From: CAVURS01 sp963795385
GTDB lineage: Bacteria; Actinomycetota; Actinomycetes; Actinomycetales; CAVURS01
Direction: 5' to 3'
Assembly (NCBI GenBank): GCA_963795385.1
Contig: CAWCHK010000009.1
Location: forward strand, 186,001-250,000
Length of the DNA: 64,000 bases
Part shown: in pieces, positions 33,383 to 41,807 of the stretch
How the letters are laid out: each line of letters opens with the position of its first letter
Position numbering within the stretch: the first letter of the stretch is position 1
Program-made: the position numbers and the translations under genes
Notes under the pieces: generated by a model
The model's input: only the letters and a program-made list of their open reading frames with translations
Database searches by the model: none
What the model was told of the DNA's origin: nothing

Positions 33383-34551
33383 TGGCGGCGACCGACCTGC
33401 CGACGCCCGCCGCCGCGAGCCCCGGCCCGCCGCCCCCGGGTCAGCTGACCTTCGCCGCCCCGCGGCGCGGCAAGCCGCCACAGCACCTGGCCGACCTGAC
33501 CCTCGCCGAGCGGCGTACGGCGGTCGAAGCGTTGGGGGAGAAGGCCTTCCGGGCCACGCAGATCTCGCAACACTACTTCGAGCACCACACCGTCGACCCG
33601 GAGGCGATGACCGACCTGCCGGCTGCTGGTCGGCGCGAGCTGGTCGGGTCGTTGCTGCCGCAGCTGCTGACGCCGCTGAGCGTCCGCGCGGCCGACCACG
33701 GCTCGACCGTCAAGACCCTGTGGCGGCTGTTCGACGGCGCGCTCGTCGAGAGCGTGCTGATGCGCTACCCGGGCCGGGTCACCATGTGCGTGTCGAGCCA
33801 GGCCGGCTGCGGCATGAACTGCCCGTTCTGCGCGACCGGCCAGGCCGGCCTGACCCGCAACATGTCGGCGGCCGAGATCGTCGAGCAGGTCGTCGCCGGG
33901 GCGCGCGCCCTGGCCGCGGGCGACGTGGCCGGCGGCCGCGAGGAGGATCCGCTGCGGGTGAGCAACGTGGTGTTCATGGGCATGGGCGAGGCCCTGGCCA
34001 ACTACAAGGCGGCCATCAGCGCGATCCGGACACTGGTGGCGCCGCCGCCGGAGGGCCTGGGACTGTCCGCTCGAGGCATCACGATGTCCACCGTCGGGCT
34101 CGTCCCCGCCATCGACCGCCTTGCCGGAGAAGGGATCCCGGTCACCTTGGCGCTGTCGCTGCACGCGCCGGACGACGAGCTCCGGGACGAGCTGGTGCCC
34201 ATCAACACGCGCTGGAAGGTCGGTGAGGCGCTGGACGCGGCCCGGCGCTACTTCGAGGTCACCGGCCGGCGGGTCTCGATCGAGTACGCCCTGATCCGCG
34301 ACATCAACGACCAGGCCTGGCGGGCTGACCGGCTCGGCACCGAGCTCAACCGGCGTGGCCGCGGCTGGGTGCACGTCAACCCGATCCCGCTCAACCCGAC
34401 CCCGGGCTCGAAGTGGACCGCCAGCGACCCGAGCGTGGAGCACGAGTTCGTCCGGCGGCTGCGCGCCCACGGCGTGCCGACCACCGTGCGCGACACGCGC
34501 GGGCGGGACATCGACGGTGCCTGCGGCCAGCTGGCCGCGACGGCAGTGTAG
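33382..34551 (+). CDS. rlmN: 23S rRNA/tRNA adenine-C2 methyltransferase RlmN
   Basis: Radical-SAM enzyme that methylates A2503 of 23S rRNA and A37 of some tRNAs. The 389-residue product has the cluster motif CGMNCPFCATGQAG (CxxxCxxC), VVFMGMGEALANYKA, TMSTVGLVPAIDRLAGEG, TLALSLHAPDDELRDELVPI and a final ACGQLAA containing the resolving Cys. The ATG overlaps the cdsA stop. Confidence 0.95.
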   Translation: MAATDLPTPAAASPGPPPPGQLTFAAPRRGKPPQHLADLTLAERRTAVEALGEKAFRATQISQHYFEHHTVDPEAMTDLPAAGRRELVGSLLPQLLTPLSVRAADHGSTVKTLWRLFDGALVESVLMRYPGRVTMCVSSQAGCGMNCPFCATGQAGLTRNMSAAEIVEQVVAGARALAAGDVAGGREEDPLRVSNVVFMGMGEALANYKAAISAIRTLVAPPPEGLGLSARGITMSTVGLVPAIDRLAGEGIPVTLALSLHAPDDELRDELVPINTRWKVGEALDAARRYFEVTGRRVSIEYALIRDINDQAWRADRLGTELNRRGRGWVHVNPIPLNPTPGSKWTASDPSVEHEFVRRLRAHGVPTTVRDTRGRDIDGACGQLAATAV

Positions 34552-34560
34552 AAAACAGTC

Positions 34561-35091
34561 GTGCAGGAGCAGTTTCCCCGGGCCACCGGGCTGACCAAGG
34601 GCTACGACGCCGCGCAGGTGGAGGCGTTCTTCGCGCGCGCCCTCAGTGGTGCCGTGACGTCGGCCGAGGTCCGGGCCGTCGGCTTCGACCTGGTCCGCCG
34701 CGGCTACGACGTCAAGGTGGTCGACGAGGCCCTCGACCGGGTCGAGGACGAGACCGGCCGCCGCGAGCGCGACGTCGACCAGACCCGGCTCGGCTCGCGC
34801 GGGTTCTACGACCTGGTCACCAGTCACGCGCGCACCCTGCGGGCCCGGCTCGACCGCCCGCACGGTGACCGGTTCCCTCGCGGCGCCGCCCTGGCCGCCG
34901 CCTATGACGTCGAGGCGGTCGACGAGCTGTGCGACCAGCTGGCGGAGTACTTCGACGGCCAGCTGGCGATGGCGCCGGACCAGGTCCGGACCATCTCCTT
35001 CCGCAGCCGCCGCGGCGCGCGCGGGTACGCCGAGGCCAGCGTCGACCGCTACCTCGACCAGGTCGTCGAGATCATGACCCAGGTCAGCTGA
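34561..35091 (+). CDS. DivIVA-domain protein
   Basis: A 176-residue protein with two copies of a DivIVA-type start motif: FPRATGLTKGYDAAQVEAFF near residue 5 and FPRGAALAAAYDVEAVDELC near residue 102. A third copy-like segment is ISFRSRRGARGYAEASVDRY. Long coiled coils typical of full-length DivIVA are absent. Such short proteins occur beside rlmN in actinobacteria; a polar or division-related role is possible but unproven. Start GTG 34561, 9 bp after rlmN. Confidence 0.75.
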   Translation: MQEQFPRATGLTKGYDAAQVEAFFARALSGAVTSAEVRAVGFDLVRRGYDVKVVDEALDRVEDETGRRERDVDQTRLGSRGFYDLVTSHARTLRARLDRPHGDRFPRGAALAAAYDVEAVDELCDQLAEYFDGQLAMAPDQVRTISFRSRRGARGYAEASVDRYLDQVVEIMTQVS

Positions 35092-35129
35092 ACCCTCGCC
35101 GCCCTCGCCCGGTTCGACCGTCAGGCGCG

Positions 35130-35648
35130 CTACGAGGCGTGGGCATCGGGCATGACGCGCTCGAACAGCGTCACGGCCGGGTGGTGGTGCACGAGGTCCG
35201 CCTCCCGGCGGCCGACCTCGCGGTAGCCCGCCTGCCGGTAGTACTTCGTCAGCCCGGCGTTCGACGCGACGCAGTCCAACCGCACGCGCGAGCGACCGCT
35301 GCGGGCGACGACGGCCTCGACGTGCCGGAGCAGCCGCCGCCCGACGCCCTGCCCCGCAACGGATCTGGCGACCGCCAGCGCCTGCACGTACCCCGCGTCC
35401 GGTGCCTGCTCGCCCCACGTCGCCGCGTCGTCCCAGGCGAGTCGCACCATCCCGGCGATCCCCGCAGGTCGCTCGGCGACGTACATCCGTCCGCTCGCGA
35501 GCCAGCCCAGGACGTCCGGCTCGACGACCTCACCCGGCTCCCACTGCTCGATCCCGCGTCCGAGCAGCCACCGGGCCGCCTCCTCGCGGAGCGCGACGAT
35601 GGCGGGAGCGTCCTCGGCGACGGCCCGCCGGATCTCGATGCCGGTCAT
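35130..35648 (-). CDS. GNAT N-acetyltransferase
   Basis: A 172-residue GNAT enzyme: GIEIRRAVAEDAPAIVALRE at the N-terminus, YVQALAVARSVAGQGVGRRL (acetyl-CoA loop) and RLDCVASNAGLTKYYRQAGY in the last motif. Substrate unknown. Its start overlaps the stop of the upstream LOG-family gene by 4 bp, so the two are co-translated. Confidence 0.85.
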   Translation of the reverse strand: MTGIEIRRAVAEDAPAIVALREEAARWLLGRGIEQWEPGEVVEPDVLGWLASGRMYVAERPAGIAGMVRLAWDDAATWGEQAPDAGYVQALAVARSVAGQGVGRRLLRHVEAVVARSGRSRVRLDCVASNAGLTKYYRQAGYREVGRREADLVHHHPAVTLFERVMPDAHAS

Positions 35649-36742
35649 CGGAACAGCGCCGCCGCCTGGTCGACCGAGTCCACGTGGTGCAGGGTGCGAG
35701 CCATCGGGCGCCCACGCCCGAGCGAGGACAGCAGCGGCCACACCGGCAGGTCGTCGGTCCAGGCCGCGCGGCCGACCAGCACGAGCGGCGCGGCCGGCAG
35801 CTCGGCGTAGTAGTGGCCGGTGGCGGCCTGGAAGACCTCCTGCACCGTGCCCGCGGCACCGGGCAGGTAGACGACCCCGTCCGTGCACCGGGCCAGCAGC
35901 CCGTCCTCGCGGAGCGCGTTGGAGAAGAACTTCGCGACGGCGCCGCTGAAGACGTTCGGCGGCTCGTGCCCGTAGAACCACGTGGGGACGCCGACGCTGG
36001 TGACGGCCGCCGGCTCGCCGACCCGGTCGCGCACCTCCAGCCCCAGGGCGGCCCAGGCCGTGATGTCCGGGCGGAACGACGGCACGGCCGAGAGCCGTTG
36101 GATGGCGTCCCGGAGCACCGACTCCTCGCGGTGCGCGCATCTGGCACCCAGGTTGGCCGCCTCCATCGCACCCGGCCCACCCCCGGTCGCGACGACGATC
36201 CCGCGCCGGGCCAGCGTCCATCCGAGCCGGGCAGCGTCCGCGTACGCCGGTTCGCCCCGCTGCACGTCGTGCCCTCCCATCACCCCGACGACGCGCCGCC
36301 CGGAGCACAGGTCGTCCAGGGCGTCGCCGATGCTGTCGTCGTGGATGGCGCGCAGCAGCGTGACGTAGACGTCCCCGCGGACCGATGCGTCGCTCCACCA
36401 GGCGTAGGCCCGCGCGTCCGGTGTCGCGGCGTAGCCCTCGGTCGACAACCCGGCGTAGAGCTCCTCGGCGTCGTAGAGCCGTGATCGGTAGGGGTCGATC
36501 GGGGCGCCCGAGGCGGCCGGGAAGACCAGCGCGCCGCCATGGCGCAGGTGCGCCTCCAGCCGGTCGGTGAGCCTGCCGCCCAGGACGACGGCTCCGGCCG
36601 GGTCGCACTGCAGGAGCACGTCCTCGCGCGCCGCCAGGTCCACACCTTGGAGCCGCAGCCCGGCCAGCGAGCGGGTCCCGGTGAGCGCCGCGTCGAGCTG
36701 GTCCAGTGACTCGATCTCCCGGGTGCTCACGTCACGCATCAT
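35645..36742 (-). CDS. LOG-family nucleotide-binding protein with N-terminal extension
   Basis: A 365-residue protein with a Rossmann-like LOG domain: RRVVGVMGGHDVQRGEPAYA, GIVVATGGGPGAMEAANLGA (first glycine motif) and VVYLPGAAGTVQEVFQAATG, which replaces the classic PGGxGTxxE with PGAAGTxxE. LOG enzymes cleave ribose-phosphate from nucleotides. The ~135-residue N-terminal part before the domain is unusual in length and recalls the PpnN/YgdH arrangement. It precedes a GNAT gene with ATGA overlap. Confidence 0.75.
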   Translation of the reverse strand: MMRDVSTREIESLDQLDAALTGTRSLAGLRLQGVDLAAREDVLLQCDPAGAVVLGGRLTDRLEAHLRHGGALVFPAASGAPIDPYRSRLYDAEELYAGLSTEGYAATPDARAYAWWSDASVRGDVYVTLLRAIHDDSIGDALDDLCSGRRVVGVMGGHDVQRGEPAYADAARLGWTLARRGIVVATGGGPGAMEAANLGARCAHREESVLRDAIQRLSAVPSFRPDITAWAALGLEVRDRVGEPAAVTSVGVPTWFYGHEPPNVFSGAVAKFFSNALREDGLLARCTDGVVYLPGAAGTVQEVFQAATGHYYAELPAAPLVLVGRAAWTDDLPVWPLLSSLGRGRPMARTLHHVDSVDQAAALFR

Positions 36743-36821
36743 CGCCCGGATCCGGCGCCAGAGTCAGCGTCGCCCAGGGTCAGGCGTGCCGCGCCTCGCC
36801 GGCTCGGTCAGGATGGGCGGC

Positions 36822-38723
36822 ATGACAGCGGCGAGGAGCGATGGCCCGTACGCGCGGGCCTACCGGGCCAGCCTGGCGGACCCGAGGGCGTTCTGGGGCG
36901 AGGCCGCCGCCGCGATCGACTGGATCCGCCGGCCGCGCGAGGTCCTGGACGACAGCCGGCCGCCGTTCTACCGATGGTTCCCCGACGGCGTGCTCAACAC
37001 GTGCTTCAACGCGCTCGACCGCCACGTCATCGGTGGCCGGGCCGAGCAGCTGGCCCTGATCCACGACAGCCCGGTGACGGGGACGCAGACCCGGCTCAGC
37101 TATGCGCAGCTGCTGGAGCTGGTCGCGCGGTTCGGCGGTGCGTTGCGGGACCTCGGCGTCGGCAAGGGCGACCGGGTCGTCATCTACCTGCCGATGGTCC
37201 CCGAGGCGGTCGTGGCGATGCTCGCCTGCGCGCGGATCGGTGCGGTCCACTCGGTCGTGTTCGGCGGCTTCGCCCCGGCGGAGCTCGCGGCCCGGATCGA
37301 CGACGCGGAGCCGGTCGTCGTCGTGACCGCCTCGTGCGGCCTCGAGGGCTCGCGGGTGGTCGAGTACAAGCCGTTGGTGGATGCGGCATTGGCCCGGGCC
37401 GCCCATCGGCCGGCGTACACCGTAGTGCTGCAACGGCCTCAGGTCGTTGCCGATATGGGAGAGCGTGATCTCGACTGGCACGACGTGATGAGGCCGGGAG
37501 GGGTGCAGCCCGCGGAATGCGTTGCGCTGCAAGCCACTGACCCGCTCTACGTCCTCTACACGAGCGGCACCACGGGCAAGCCCAAGGGCATCGTGCGCGA
37601 CAACGGCGGCCACGCCGTAGCGCTGCGCTGGTCGATGGCCAACGTGTACGACGCCCGGCCGGGTGAGGTGTGGTGGACGGCCAGCGACGTCGGCTGGGTG
37701 GTCGGCCACTCCTACATCGTCTACGCGCCGCTGCTCACCGGGTGCACGACCGTGATGTACGAGGGCAAGCCGGTGGGTACGCCGGATGCGGGGGCGTTCT
37801 GGCGGGTGGCCGCCGAGCACCGGGTCTCGGGACTGTTCACCGCACCGACGGCGATCCGTGCGGTCAAGAAGGAGGACCCGGACGGCGAACTGATGGCCGG
37901 CCACGACCTGTCGGCGCTGCGCACGCTGTTCCTGGCGGGGGAGCGGCTCGACCCGGACACCTACCACTGGGCGGCCGAGCGGCTCGGCATCCCGGTCGTA
38001 GACCATTGGTGGCAGACCGAGACCGGGTGGCCGATCGTGGCGAACCTGCGCGGGCTGGAGCCGATGGCGGTCAAGGCCGGCTCGCCGACGGTGCCGGTGC
38101 CGGGCTTCGACGTGCAGGTCCTGGACGAGCAGGGCGCGCGGGTCGGGCCGGGCGACGAGGGTGCGATCTGCGTTCGCCTGCCGATGCCGCCGGGCTGCCT
38201 GCCGTCGCTGTGGCAGGACGACGATCGCTTCGTCGCGTCGTACCTGTCGGCCTTCCCCGGCTACTACCTCACCGGTGACGGCGGCTACGTCGACGAGGAC
38301 GGGTACGTCTTCGTGATGGGGCGCACGGACGACGTCCTCAACGTCGCGGGTCACCGGCTCTCGACCGGGTCGTTGGAGGCCGCGCTGGCCGGGCACCCGG
38401 CGGTGGCGGAGTGCGCGGTGATCGGCGTGTTCGACGAGCTCAAGGGCCAGGTCCCGAGGGGGCTGGTGGTGCTGAAGGCCGGTGTCGGGGTGGACCCGGA
38501 GACGGTCCAGGCCGAGCTGGTGCAGCGGGTCCGTGACGAGGTGGGTGCGGTGGCGTCGCTGCGCCGGGTCGATGTCGTGCCGGCGCTGCCCAAGACGCGC
38601 TCGGGCAAGATCCTGCGCCGGACCATGCGCGATCTGGCTGACGGCAAGGACCCAGCGGTGCCGAGCACGATCGAGGACCCCGGCGTGCTGGACGCCCTGC
38701 GACCGTTGTTGGGCGGTAAGTGA
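36822..38723 (+). CDS. prpE: Propionyl-CoA synthetase-like acyl-CoA ligase (PrpE/Acs family)
   Basis: AMP-forming ligase that activates a short acid, most likely propionate or acetate. The 633-residue product has FWGEAAAAIDWIRRPREVLD, LYVLYTSGTTGKPKGIVRDN (P-loop), DHWWQTETGWPIVANLRGLE (the GWPI variant typical of PrpE), YYLTGDGGYVDEDGYVFVMG and the catalytic/acetylatable Lys in LPKTRSGKILRRTMR. Codons between ~37370 and 37540 are less GC-biased than the rest. ATG 36822 is used; ATG 36813 is in frame. Confidence 0.88.
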   Translation: MTAARSDGPYARAYRASLADPRAFWGEAAAAIDWIRRPREVLDDSRPPFYRWFPDGVLNTCFNALDRHVIGGRAEQLALIHDSPVTGTQTRLSYAQLLELVARFGGALRDLGVGKGDRVVIYLPMVPEAVVAMLACARIGAVHSVVFGGFAPAELAARIDDAEPVVVVTASCGLEGSRVVEYKPLVDAALARAAHRPAYTVVLQRPQVVADMGERDLDWHDVMRPGGVQPAECVALQATDPLYVLYTSGTTGKPKGIVRDNGGHAVALRWSMANVYDARPGEVWWTASDVGWVVGHSYIVYAPLLTGCTTVMYEGKPVGTPDAGAFWRVAAEHRVSGLFTAPTAIRAVKKEDPDGELMAGHDLSALRTLFLAGERLDPDTYHWAAERLGIPVVDHWWQTETGWPIVANLRGLEPMAVKAGSPTVPVPGFDVQVLDEQGARVGPGDEGAICVRLPMPPGCLPSLWQDDDRFVASYLSAFPGYYLTGDGGYVDEDGYVFVMGRTDDVLNVAGHRLSTGSLEAALAGHPAVAECAVIGVFDELKGQVPRGLVVLKAGVGVDPETVQAELVQRVRDEVGAVASLRRVDVVPALPKTRSGKILRRTMRDLADGKDPAVPSTIEDPGVLDALRPLLGGK

Positions 38724-38808
38724 CGGCCGCCGGCCGCCGGTGCTCCGTCCCCTCGACACGTCCGCGCGCCTCGCAGGCTCAGCGCCCACCCGCAGGTACC
38801 CTCCGAAG

Positions 38809-39267
38809 GTGGCCAAGGTGACTGTGAGCGGGCGGAGCGGTGCTCCGGCGAGCCTCGCCCGTGCGGTGGAGGAGGCCTCGCTGGCCTTCGTCGACCTGAC
38901 CGTCGCCGCCGTGGCCGCCGAGGGCGGGGTGTCCCTGCCCCAGCTGCGGGCCCTGCTCGCCATGGAGCGGTCCGGCCCGGTCAACCTGAGCGCGTTCGCC
39001 GCCAGCATCGACTCCTCCCTGCCCTCGGCCAGCCGGCTCGTCGGCCGGCTCGAGGAGGCGGGGCTCGTCGCCCGGGGCGTCAGCAAGCGCAGCCGCCGCG
39101 AGGTCGAGATCCGCCTCACCCAGACCGGCCGTAGCACGCTCACCGCCCTTCGGGCCGCCCGCCGCAAGGAGATCGCCAAGGTCCTGCGCCGCCTGGACGC
39201 GGCCAGCGCCGACCGCCTGGCCGCCGCACTGGACACGTTCGCCACGGCGTACGCCGCGACCGCCTGA
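38809..39267 (+). CDS. MarR-family transcriptional regulator
   Basis: A 152-residue winged-helix regulator: SLPQLRALLAMERSGPVNLS, SLPSASRLVGRLEEAGLVAR and SRREVEIRLTQTGRSTLTAL fit helices 2-5 and the wing. Starts at GTG 38809; GTG 38818 and 38824 are possible. The DHA2 exporter gene follows 142 bp downstream on the same strand, so it is the likely target. Confidence 0.82.
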   Translation: MAKVTVSGRSGAPASLARAVEEASLAFVDLTVAAVAAEGGVSLPQLRALLAMERSGPVNLSAFAASIDSSLPSASRLVGRLEEAGLVARGVSKRSRREVEIRLTQTGRSTLTALRAARRKEIAKVLRRLDAASADRLAAALDTFATAYAATA

Positions 39268-39409
39268 CCCGAGCCCGGGGCCCCCTGCGAGACGGCTGTC
39301 GGTGCCATCGGGTAGACAGGACGCGCTGGGCAGGGGGCCTGCACCGGCGGGTTGCAGCCGATCGTCGGAGCAGCGCGCTGCCGTGCACCGTTCACTGTCT
39401 GGAGCTGAG

Positions 39410-41020
39410 ATGAGCCGCTGGCGTGGCAACCCCTGGGCGATCCTGGTCACCCTGTCCCTGGGGTTCTTCATGACCCTGCTCGACCTGACCATCGTCAACA
39501 TCGCGATCCCGAGCATGATCACGGCCCTCGGGGCGTCGCTGGACGAGATCCTGTGGGTGGTCAACGCCTACGTCCTGGTGCTCGCGGTGCTGCTGATCAC
39601 GGCCGGGCGCCTGGGCGACCTCCGCGGGCAGCGCAAGCTGTTCGTCGCCGGCGTCGTGGTCTTCACCCTGGCCAGTCTCGCCTGCGGTCTGGCGCCGAAT
39701 CCGACTGCCCTGATTGCGTTCCGGGCCGTCCAGGGAGTCGGCGCCGCACTCCTGATGCCGCAGACGATGGCGATCATCATCGGCACGTTCCCGGCCGAGC
39801 GGCGCGGCACGGCGCTCGGCATCTGGGGCGCGGTGGCCGGGTTGGCGACGGTGGCCGGCCCGACCCTCGGCGGCGTGCTGGTGACCTACGCCAGCTGGCG
39901 GTGGATCTTCATCGTCAACGTGCCGATCGGGTTGCTGGTCCTGGTCATGACGTTCGCGTTCATCCCGGACACCCGGATGGAGCGCAAGCACAAGCTCGAC
40001 CTGCTCGGCGTGGGCATCGCGACCGCCGGTCTGTTCTGCCTCACCTTCGCGCTGATCGAGGGTCAGCGGTTCTCCTGGAACGCCGGGATCGTCCTGCTGT
40101 TCGTCGCAGCGGCGGTCCTGACCGCAGTCTTCCTGCTGCAGCAGCGACGGCGCCAGGACGCCGAGCCGCTGGTGCCGTTCTCACTCTTCCGCAACCGCAA
40201 CTTCACCGTGATCAACGCCGTCGCGACGCTCGTCTCGATCGCGATCCTCGGCTTCTTCCTGCCGGTGACGATCTACCTGCAGTCGGTCCTGGGCTACTCG
40301 GCCATCAAGGCCGGGCTGATCCTGGCGCCGATGTCGCTGATCGCGCTGCTGCTGGCCCCGATCGCCGGCCGGAAGTCGGACCAGGTCGGCGGCAAGTACA
40401 TCCTGCTGACCGGCCTCGCCCTGTACGGGCTCGGCGCGGCCATCCTCGTCCTGCAGTCACGGGCGGGCTCGAACTGGCCGAGCTTCATCCCCGCGGTCGT
40501 GATCATGGGCCTGGGGATGGGCGGCATCTGGGCGCCGATGGCGACCGAGGCCATGCGCGGCGTGCCACCACAGCTCGCCGGGGCGGCCGCCGGCGTGAAC
40601 AACACGCTGCGCCAGGTGGGATCGGTCGTCGGGAGCGCGGCGGTCGGCGCACTGCTGCAGAACCAGCTGGCCAGCACCCTGCGGGACGAGGCCACCAAGC
40701 GGTCCGCAGCCCTGCCGCCCGACGTCCGGGCCCGGTTCGTCGACGGCTTCGCGGCCAGTGCCAAGGGCGGGATCGAGGTCGGGCCGAGCACCGCTGCTGC
40801 ACCGAGCGGCGTCCCGGCCGATGTCGCGGCCAAGATCCAGCACATCGGGGTCGAGGTGTTCCAGCACGGCTACGTCCGCGCCATGCACCCGACCCTCATC
40901 CTGCCGATCGTCGCGGCCTTCGTGGCCTCGGCGCTGTGCCTGCTCGCGACGCGCCACACCACGGGGAACCGCGCAGACACCCCCGCGGCCGAGCAGACGG
41001 CCCCCGCGGTCAGCAGCTGA
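39410..41020 (+). CDS. MFS multidrug exporter, DHA2 (14-helix) type
   Basis: A 536-residue drug:proton antiporter-like protein. It has LDLTIVNIAIPSMI (motif D1 region), LGDLRGQRKLFVAG (motif A), RAVQGVGAALLMPQTMAIII (motif B) and GIWGAVAGLATVAGPTLGGVL (motif C), with 14 predicted helices. GGAG sits 5 bp before ATG 39410. A MarR regulator lies upstream, the common pairing for inducible efflux. Confidence 0.9.
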   Translation: MSRWRGNPWAILVTLSLGFFMTLLDLTIVNIAIPSMITALGASLDEILWVVNAYVLVLAVLLITAGRLGDLRGQRKLFVAGVVVFTLASLACGLAPNPTALIAFRAVQGVGAALLMPQTMAIIIGTFPAERRGTALGIWGAVAGLATVAGPTLGGVLVTYASWRWIFIVNVPIGLLVLVMTFAFIPDTRMERKHKLDLLGVGIATAGLFCLTFALIEGQRFSWNAGIVLLFVAAAVLTAVFLLQQRRRQDAEPLVPFSLFRNRNFTVINAVATLVSIAILGFFLPVTIYLQSVLGYSAIKAGLILAPMSLIALLLAPIAGRKSDQVGGKYILLTGLALYGLGAAILVLQSRAGSNWPSFIPAVVIMGLGMGGIWAPMATEAMRGVPPQLAGAAAGVNNTLRQVGSVVGSAAVGALLQNQLASTLRDEATKRSAALPPDVRARFVDGFAASAKGGIEVGPSTAAAPSGVPADVAAKIQHIGVEVFQHGYVRAMHPTLILPIVAAFVASALCLLATRHTTGNRADTPAAEQTAPAVSS

Positions 41021-41056
41021 GCCAGGGGTCAGGCGCCTCAGGTCCCTCGGGCTCTC

Positions 41057-41152
41057 AGGTCGGCCATCCCAGGTCGGCCATCCCAGGTCGGCCATCCCAG
41101 GTCGGCCATCCCAGGTCGGCCAACCCAGGTCCGCCGGCTCAGGTCCGCCCGG
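41057..41152. repeat. Tandem 14-bp repeats between convergent genes
   Basis: Units of AGGTCGGCCATCCC start at 41057, 41071, 41085 and 41099 (four identical), followed by a one-mismatch copy at 41113 and two decayed copies at 41127 and 41141. They fill the convergent gap after the MFS gene and cover the stop of the minus-strand flavoprotein gene. Confidence 0.85.
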
Positions 41153-41795
41153 CGGGCCAGGACGCGACGTACGGCGGGACGGGTGGGTCGCCGCGCAGGT
41201 CCGAGGATGCGCGGGGCTCGCCCCAGACGTGGTGCAGCGGAAGGACTCCGGCCCAGTACGGCAGGTCCAGATCGTCCTCCGCGTCGTCCGGGTCGATGTG
41301 GTCGCTGACCTTGAGCGACCACTCCTGGATCGGCAGGGCGAGCACCGACGTCTGCGCCAGCTCCTTCTTCGACGGCCCGCGCGAGTCGGCGCCGCGGCCG
41401 GGCATCAGGTGCTCGGTGACGGCGCCGAGAGCGGCGAGCCGGGCCGGGCCGTGCAGCTCCTCACAGCGTCCGAGCACCATCGCGCTGCGGTAGTTCATCG
41501 ACGACTCGAACTGGCTGCGAGCGAGCACCAGGCCGTCCACGATCGTGACGGTCAGGCAGGTGGGCTCGCCCTCGGCCAGGCCGCGGAAGAGCCGGGCCCC
41601 GGTCGACCCGTGGCACAGCACGCGGTCGCCGTCCCGGGCGATCCCGACGGGTACGACGAAGGGCCAGCCGTCGGTCACGACCGCGAGGTGGCCGATCAGG
41701 GCGGTGTCGAGCAGGGCGTCCAGGGCGGCCCGGTCGTCGACCTGCTTCTCCGGTATCCGCCGGACCTGCGTCCGGGGGATGTCACTTCGGGGCAT
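41139..41795 (-). CDS. Pyridoxamine 5'-phosphate oxidase-like flavin-nucleotide-binding protein
   Basis: A 218-residue split-barrel FMN-binding protein resembling the NimA/flavin-nucleotide-binding group: DALLDTALIGHLAVVTDGWP, GSTGARLFRGLAEGEPTCLT, FESSMNYRSAMVLGRCEEL and HLMPGRGADSRGPSKKELAQ. The substrate is unknown. Its last codons lie within the 14-bp repeat array. It is transcribed after the aminotransferase gene, 12 bp upstream of it. Confidence 0.82.
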   Translation of the reverse strand: MPRSDIPRTQVRRIPEKQVDDRAALDALLDTALIGHLAVVTDGWPFVVPVGIARDGDRVLCHGSTGARLFRGLAEGEPTCLTVTIVDGLVLARSQFESSMNYRSAMVLGRCEELHGPARLAALGAVTEHLMPGRGADSRGPSKKELAQTSVLALPIQEWSLKVSDHIDPDDAEDDLDLPYWAGVLPLHHVWGEPRASSDLRGDPPVPPYVASWPAGRT

Positions 41796-41807
41796 CGACG
41801 GCCTGGG

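Noticed and set aside
41057..41152. CRISPR-like array or REP element.
   Set aside because: Head-to-tail 14-bp units without spacers and without dyad symmetry.
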